Shown here piece by piece: positions 59,401-64,000 of a DNA stretch of 64,000 nucleotides. The notes below the pieces were generated by a model that saw only the letters and a program-made list of their open reading frames with translations, searched no databases and was not told the origin of the DNA. Position numbers and translations under genes: made by a program. Source of the stretch: Pholis gunnellus (lineage: Eukaryota; Chordata; Actinopteri; Perciformes; Pholidae); assembly GCA_910591455.2 (NCBI GenBank), contig OU342817.1, positions 9,229,915 to 9,293,914 of the forward strand, written 5' to 3'. Numbering within the stretch: position 1 is the first letter of the stretch; each line of letters begins with the position of its first letter.

Positions 59401-60399
59401 GTAGCCTCGGTTAGGAACACACACTAACCTAATCAAAACGTTGCTGGGCACAGGCAGACAGTTCGGAAATGGGAAGTCATCACAGCATGTGTTTCCGCTT
59501 GTATTCTCCCCAAAATAGAAATGTGCATGAATCAATGAATGAAGAGCTCTTTGAACTTAAGACTTTTTACTGCGCACACTAACTTAAAGAGGTACTGAAA
59601 CTTTACTGTGCGGTGATTATTTTTAAAACATTTTGTAATGACCCAAGATCTATATGGCTGTAATAAACTCGTATTATATATTTTTTTAATTGGACTGTGG
59701 CTTTATACAGGGCCACATGGTCACTGTCATAGTTCAGTAGTTTTAATGAAGGTGACTGTACAGGACCGGGGAGATAAGGCCGGCCAAAGTCTGCCGGACT
59801 TGTCATGTCCACTGGCTGGTGGTAGCATGTACAGCGCTGCATGTTAAGCATTCATGAGTAGATGATTATAAGCATTTGCTGAGCTGGTGCTTTTGCTGTC
59901 ACCGTGACTGACTTTTGTCTTCAAGAGATCTTAGTATGCAAAATGCACTTTGAGTATGTCAGGCCATATAAGCAGGGGCGGTAGTGTTATGTCCTTCCAT
60001 ACTGATTTTATATTATTTGAAATTGGCCTAAGATTTAAAGACTAATTATAAATGACAGTGGATTCCCACATAGAAGAGTGTTTGGTTGCTCCCTTAAACT
60101 TGTACTTCAATATAGTCAAAACTCTCAGAAAGCCAGAAACTAAAGTTCATATGTTGCATTCTAGAGATAGAATAGTCCGAAATAACAAGACAGCCCCTAA
60201 AAAGTGCTGAAAATGTGATTTCAAACCGACAATAACAAAGTGGTTTGACCTCTTGGGAGCAATGGAAACAAGTTATGAACATTGACATGTGATCATCACC
60301 TTTTAAACTGGTTAGCAAACCGCTGCTTATTCACGCATCCAGCAGTTACAGGACAAAATAGTAACACATTTTTTAAGTCTGCTTGGGTCCAACTGGCAA

Positions 60400-60990
60400 A
60401 TTTAGGTCCTTTTTATTAGCTCTCTTATAGCTTTGCTTTTGGTTTCTACCAACTCTTGAGGGAAATATCTGTCAGCTAAATGCTCCACCAGCTAGTCCCT
60501 CACTGTGTCTGTCTGCTGTTTGGTGCTAAGCAGCAAGTGTACGGTGAGTTTTTACAGCATTTTCTGAAAACAACTCCCTGATGCGCCCGAAAGCGACGCT
60601 ATGAGAGCAGTGAGAGCGAACCAAAGCAGTGAAGTTGTGGGCCAGACAGCTAAACAATGAGCCGATACTCACTTTACAGCAGGAGCTGCAGGTTTTTTGG
60701 GGATAATTCTCAGTATATTCGTCACTACGAGGGACCTCGTTTACATTAGACGTTATCATTTTGACGCATTGTTATAATAATATTGATAAAGCTAAAGGCG
60801 GACTAGTCGGCATGATGACGTTTTGTAGTTTCTTTTTAGCCTCTTGTTAGCAACTGCCTTTTTTTAAGATTCAAAATTCACGAGTGGGATATTAACTAAC
60901 ATATGGTATGTGTTAGAACAAAATGTTAAAATCTGTTGAGCTTGTGTTAACCACAGACCTGATTCCAGGCATCAAACCAAAACCCATTCC
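60400..60990 (+). repeat. dispersed repeat family R1, longest copy
   Basis: Its first part (60425-60710) matches 43370-43710. Its second part (60785-60975) matches the reverse complement of 34325-34510. This copy therefore links the other fragments into one family of about 0.6 kb. It has no reading frame. Confidence 0.8.
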
Positions 60991-61742
60991 AAAAAAACAT
61001 TGAGTTTGAGAGAAGGGAACCAAGAGTGCAGAAATGCTGACTCATTTCCTGGGTTTTAGGACTCAATACTGCTTAATTCTATTTATTAAAAGTATTTTCT
61101 TCAGGAGTGTGATCAAGGTTTGATCAGATTTGATTGCCAGTGACCAAACAGCTCGCAAACACTGTCATATATATATATATATACTGTAAATTACGTGATA
61201 CCAGCTGTAACATGGAGAAAGTGTCTTTACATTTTGTGGGTGACCATGTTAGTTGCCTGGTTTTTCAAAGCCGGGCCACTTGAACTCAGGAAGGTTGTAA
61301 TTATAGACAAACAGCAGGGAATTTCCCAACTCTGACTTTGACTGGAATGCAGCATAATGTACAAGAGCGTCTTGTTTCATCAGGTATGATGTCTGAAGAT
61401 GTTGTTTAGGTGTTATAATTGAAAGGCCAGTTTTGGTGGCTTACAGTAGAGAACATCTTGTGACCTTTCGGGGAATGCTTTTGAAGTTTATTTAATTGTG
61501 TGTCAGGCTGACATAACAAGATAAACTCTTCATTCTGTGGCTCGAGATCATTCATTCATTCATGTTCATAATTAAAGCTCATTCTGTTGCAGACTTCTCT
61601 CTACAGGAGAGATTTCCTGCTGGTGTTTTTGATGTAGTATTGCCAGTGATAAAGACTATCTCTGCCTATTTATCTTAGGAATTAAGATCAGTACCACTGT
61701 CAGATCAGTTCACGATCAACAGCGCTGCTGGCGTTTTACAAA

Positions 61743-61867
<125 letters not shown>

Positions 61868-64000
61868 AGTCAGAGTCAGAGCTAGAGGTTAAAGGTGAAA
61901 AGAAATAGTCTGGAAAATCTCTGGCATTATCAAGATTTAGTGATAAGACATGCAGAGGTTGGAGTAAAGTCATTTCTTAAGAAATTCTTTGGACTAAAAG
62001 GGCTGAGTCAAATATTGAGTTATTACATTATGCCCTCAACCTTCCCACAGAGTGCACTCTGTATGATCAGGATTGTGGGCCAGTTATTCAACTAGAACTG
62101 GAATAAAAACCATATGTTTAGATCTCCACAGCTGTTTTTTTTTATCATATTGGAGAATTGGAGCTTGACAGAAAAATTGTCTGCAACTATTTTGATAAAT
62201 GCTACATTTACTTTTCAGTAACTTAATTTCAGACCAAATTAAGATAGTAAACAACTGTTTTATTGTGACTTTCATGATGAAAAGGTCGTCGCAGCTCGGA
62301 TCATCATGTAATTAAGAAGTGTCCATCAACAAATGTCCCCGAGCAAGACACTGAACTTCTTCCTGCTGACTTGTTATTTCTACTGTAACATCAAGAGCAT
62401 CCGCCTGAAGTGCAAAATGCAAATGAAACCATCAACACAGATTCCTTGTCAGTTGAAGTGAGCTGAACTCGACACGTGAGTGCAGTGCACTTCGGGGGCT
62501 GACGGAGATAACACCTATGACTCAATCTTGTTTAGTGGAGAGATAAGCTTGTTGGGAGTTTTGTTATCTCCCAGTGTTGCCTGATCACTTGAGAGCAGCA
62601 TGAGGCTGCCGTTGCCTTATAAAGCTACAGCTCATGGGGTGGCACCTTGACACTCACAGGGTATTTATAGTCTTTGAAGTCATCCCACAAATGTGCTATT
62701 GTAAAGGAACTTTTGTTTCTTTGTCCTTGCCTTAGTTTATCCAAACTATTACATATCCCACATTATTTTTTCTATTATTATGTAACTAAACATAGAAAAC
62801 AAACAGATGCATTATAGCCCAACCATACTAGTCAATATTAGTATTCATATTTGGAAGTTTAAAAAATACGGATCCTTTAGATTTGTTGTTCTTGGTGTTT
62901 GGTCCTAAATGAAATATCTAAACAATTATATGATGGATTTCCATGAAATTGGTAGAAACTATTCATATTTGCTTCAGGATAGTAATTCTGGTGATCCCCT
63001 AACATCAGCACGTTAGCATTTGTTAGCATTTAGCTTAGCGCTGTAAGTACACAGAGCTGCTAGCATGACTGTAGACTCTTAGTGGTGGTCGAATAGTCCT
63101 TTATGCTTAGGAGGGTTCTTAACTTAGGGAAATGACCTGGAAGTATCTAACAGGCAGCCCTGATAAGAGCTGGTCTAATTCTATAAGCGCAAAGGAAAAG
63201 TGCATCAATGCTTCCTTTCTTATCTCCTTTACGACAGGTGATAGTGGCGTCCCACAATTCCATGCGACAGCACCACAGCATACCCACGTCAATAACATCT
63301 GCTGAGGCCTATTTACGTAGCCTCGTGTAAGGGCAGTCGGATTCTCTCAACACCGCATAGTTTTTTCCTAAATCCTCAACAATTCTTCTTCACATCTTTT
63401 CCTTGAGCTCATGATGTTTTCCATCCAGGTCAAGGAAAAGTGGTGAAGAAATGTTTTTATCATGAATACTATTAGAGTGGCAAAAAAGCAACGTACTTCT
63501 TTTTCGGAACGAGCTTTTCGCGCCGCGCACAAGAGAATCAACCAATCAAGTCCCTATTTGAACATATTGTGTCCTTTTGGTTTACAAAGAAAAGAGAATG
63601 CTGTAAAAATGAAATCAATTCTGTGATTTAAATTATTCTCCTTAGTTGAAACGCTGATACCCATAGAGAGCTCTAAAAGGGAAGAATGATTCTAAATTCT
63701 GCCTCCAACCACATATGTTCCGCCCCTCCCTTTCTCTGAAAATGCCTGGTCTCTAATCACTTGACGGGCACAATCATTAGCCTACTGCTTTCCAAAGGTT
63801 ACAAACGCAGAACACATTTACGAGTCCTTCGAGATAAGATGTGCTTCCTACATGCAAAAAAAAAAAACAAGAAGGGGAGTGCTCCTCATTATCTTATTAA
63901 TAACCCCTTTTCGCATTAAACTGCACCGTGTACCCTTGGCTTTATATGAAAGGGAGCCAAAGTTGAAAATAATGACTTTTCTAAAGTGTGATGACAGAGT

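Overview
The window is vertebrate nuclear DNA, almost certainly from a ray-finned (teleost, probably percomorph-type) fish. Evidence for this is the split genes with canonical GT-AG introns, long GT/CA and CT microsatellites, several dispersed repeats with a typical teleost look (a tRNA-like SINE, Tc1 debris, a 'tactcaagta'-type element), and proteins that match mammalian orthologues closely. There are no bacterial operons, CRISPR arrays or recognisable RNA genes.

Region 1 (1-about 33,400, + strand) is the 3' half of a receptor-type protein tyrosine phosphatase of the R2B subfamily, recognised as PTPRK (RPTP-kappa). Fifteen coding exons with consistent phases encode the last 611 residues: the juxtamembrane segment, the catalytic D1 phosphatase domain, the degenerate D2 domain and the stop at 32,498-32,500, followed by a 3'UTR of about 0.9 kb. 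The extracellular MAM/Ig/FNIII part and the transmembrane segment lie upstream of the window.

Region 2 (about 33,400-51,300) is an intergenic stretch of about 18 kb. It holds dispersed repeats, microsatellites, a G/C homopolymer hairpin and candidate CTCF-type sites, and no gene I can support. Region 3 (about 51,400-56,750, + strand) is a TMEM200-family gene with its whole 522-codon reading frame in one exon. A splice acceptor lies 33 bp before the ATG, and a likely non-coding first exon lies near 51.4-51.56 kb. Human PTPRK and TMEM200A share a chromosome arm (6q), so the neighbourhood supports a tmem200a assignment, although the N-terminus resembles TMEM200C more. Region 4 (about 56,800-64,000) has no recognisable coding gene. 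It contains a nested dispersed repeat, a CpG-richer block at 58.3-58.95 kb that may be the start of the next gene, and a 120-bp GT tract.

I did not find a novel genetic system. The most interesting items are the matching intron map of D1 and D2 (a record of domain duplication), a splice acceptor whose pyrimidine tract is itself a microsatellite, the mixed identity of the TMEM200 protein, and two divergent pairs of CTCF-like motifs that bracket tmem200.
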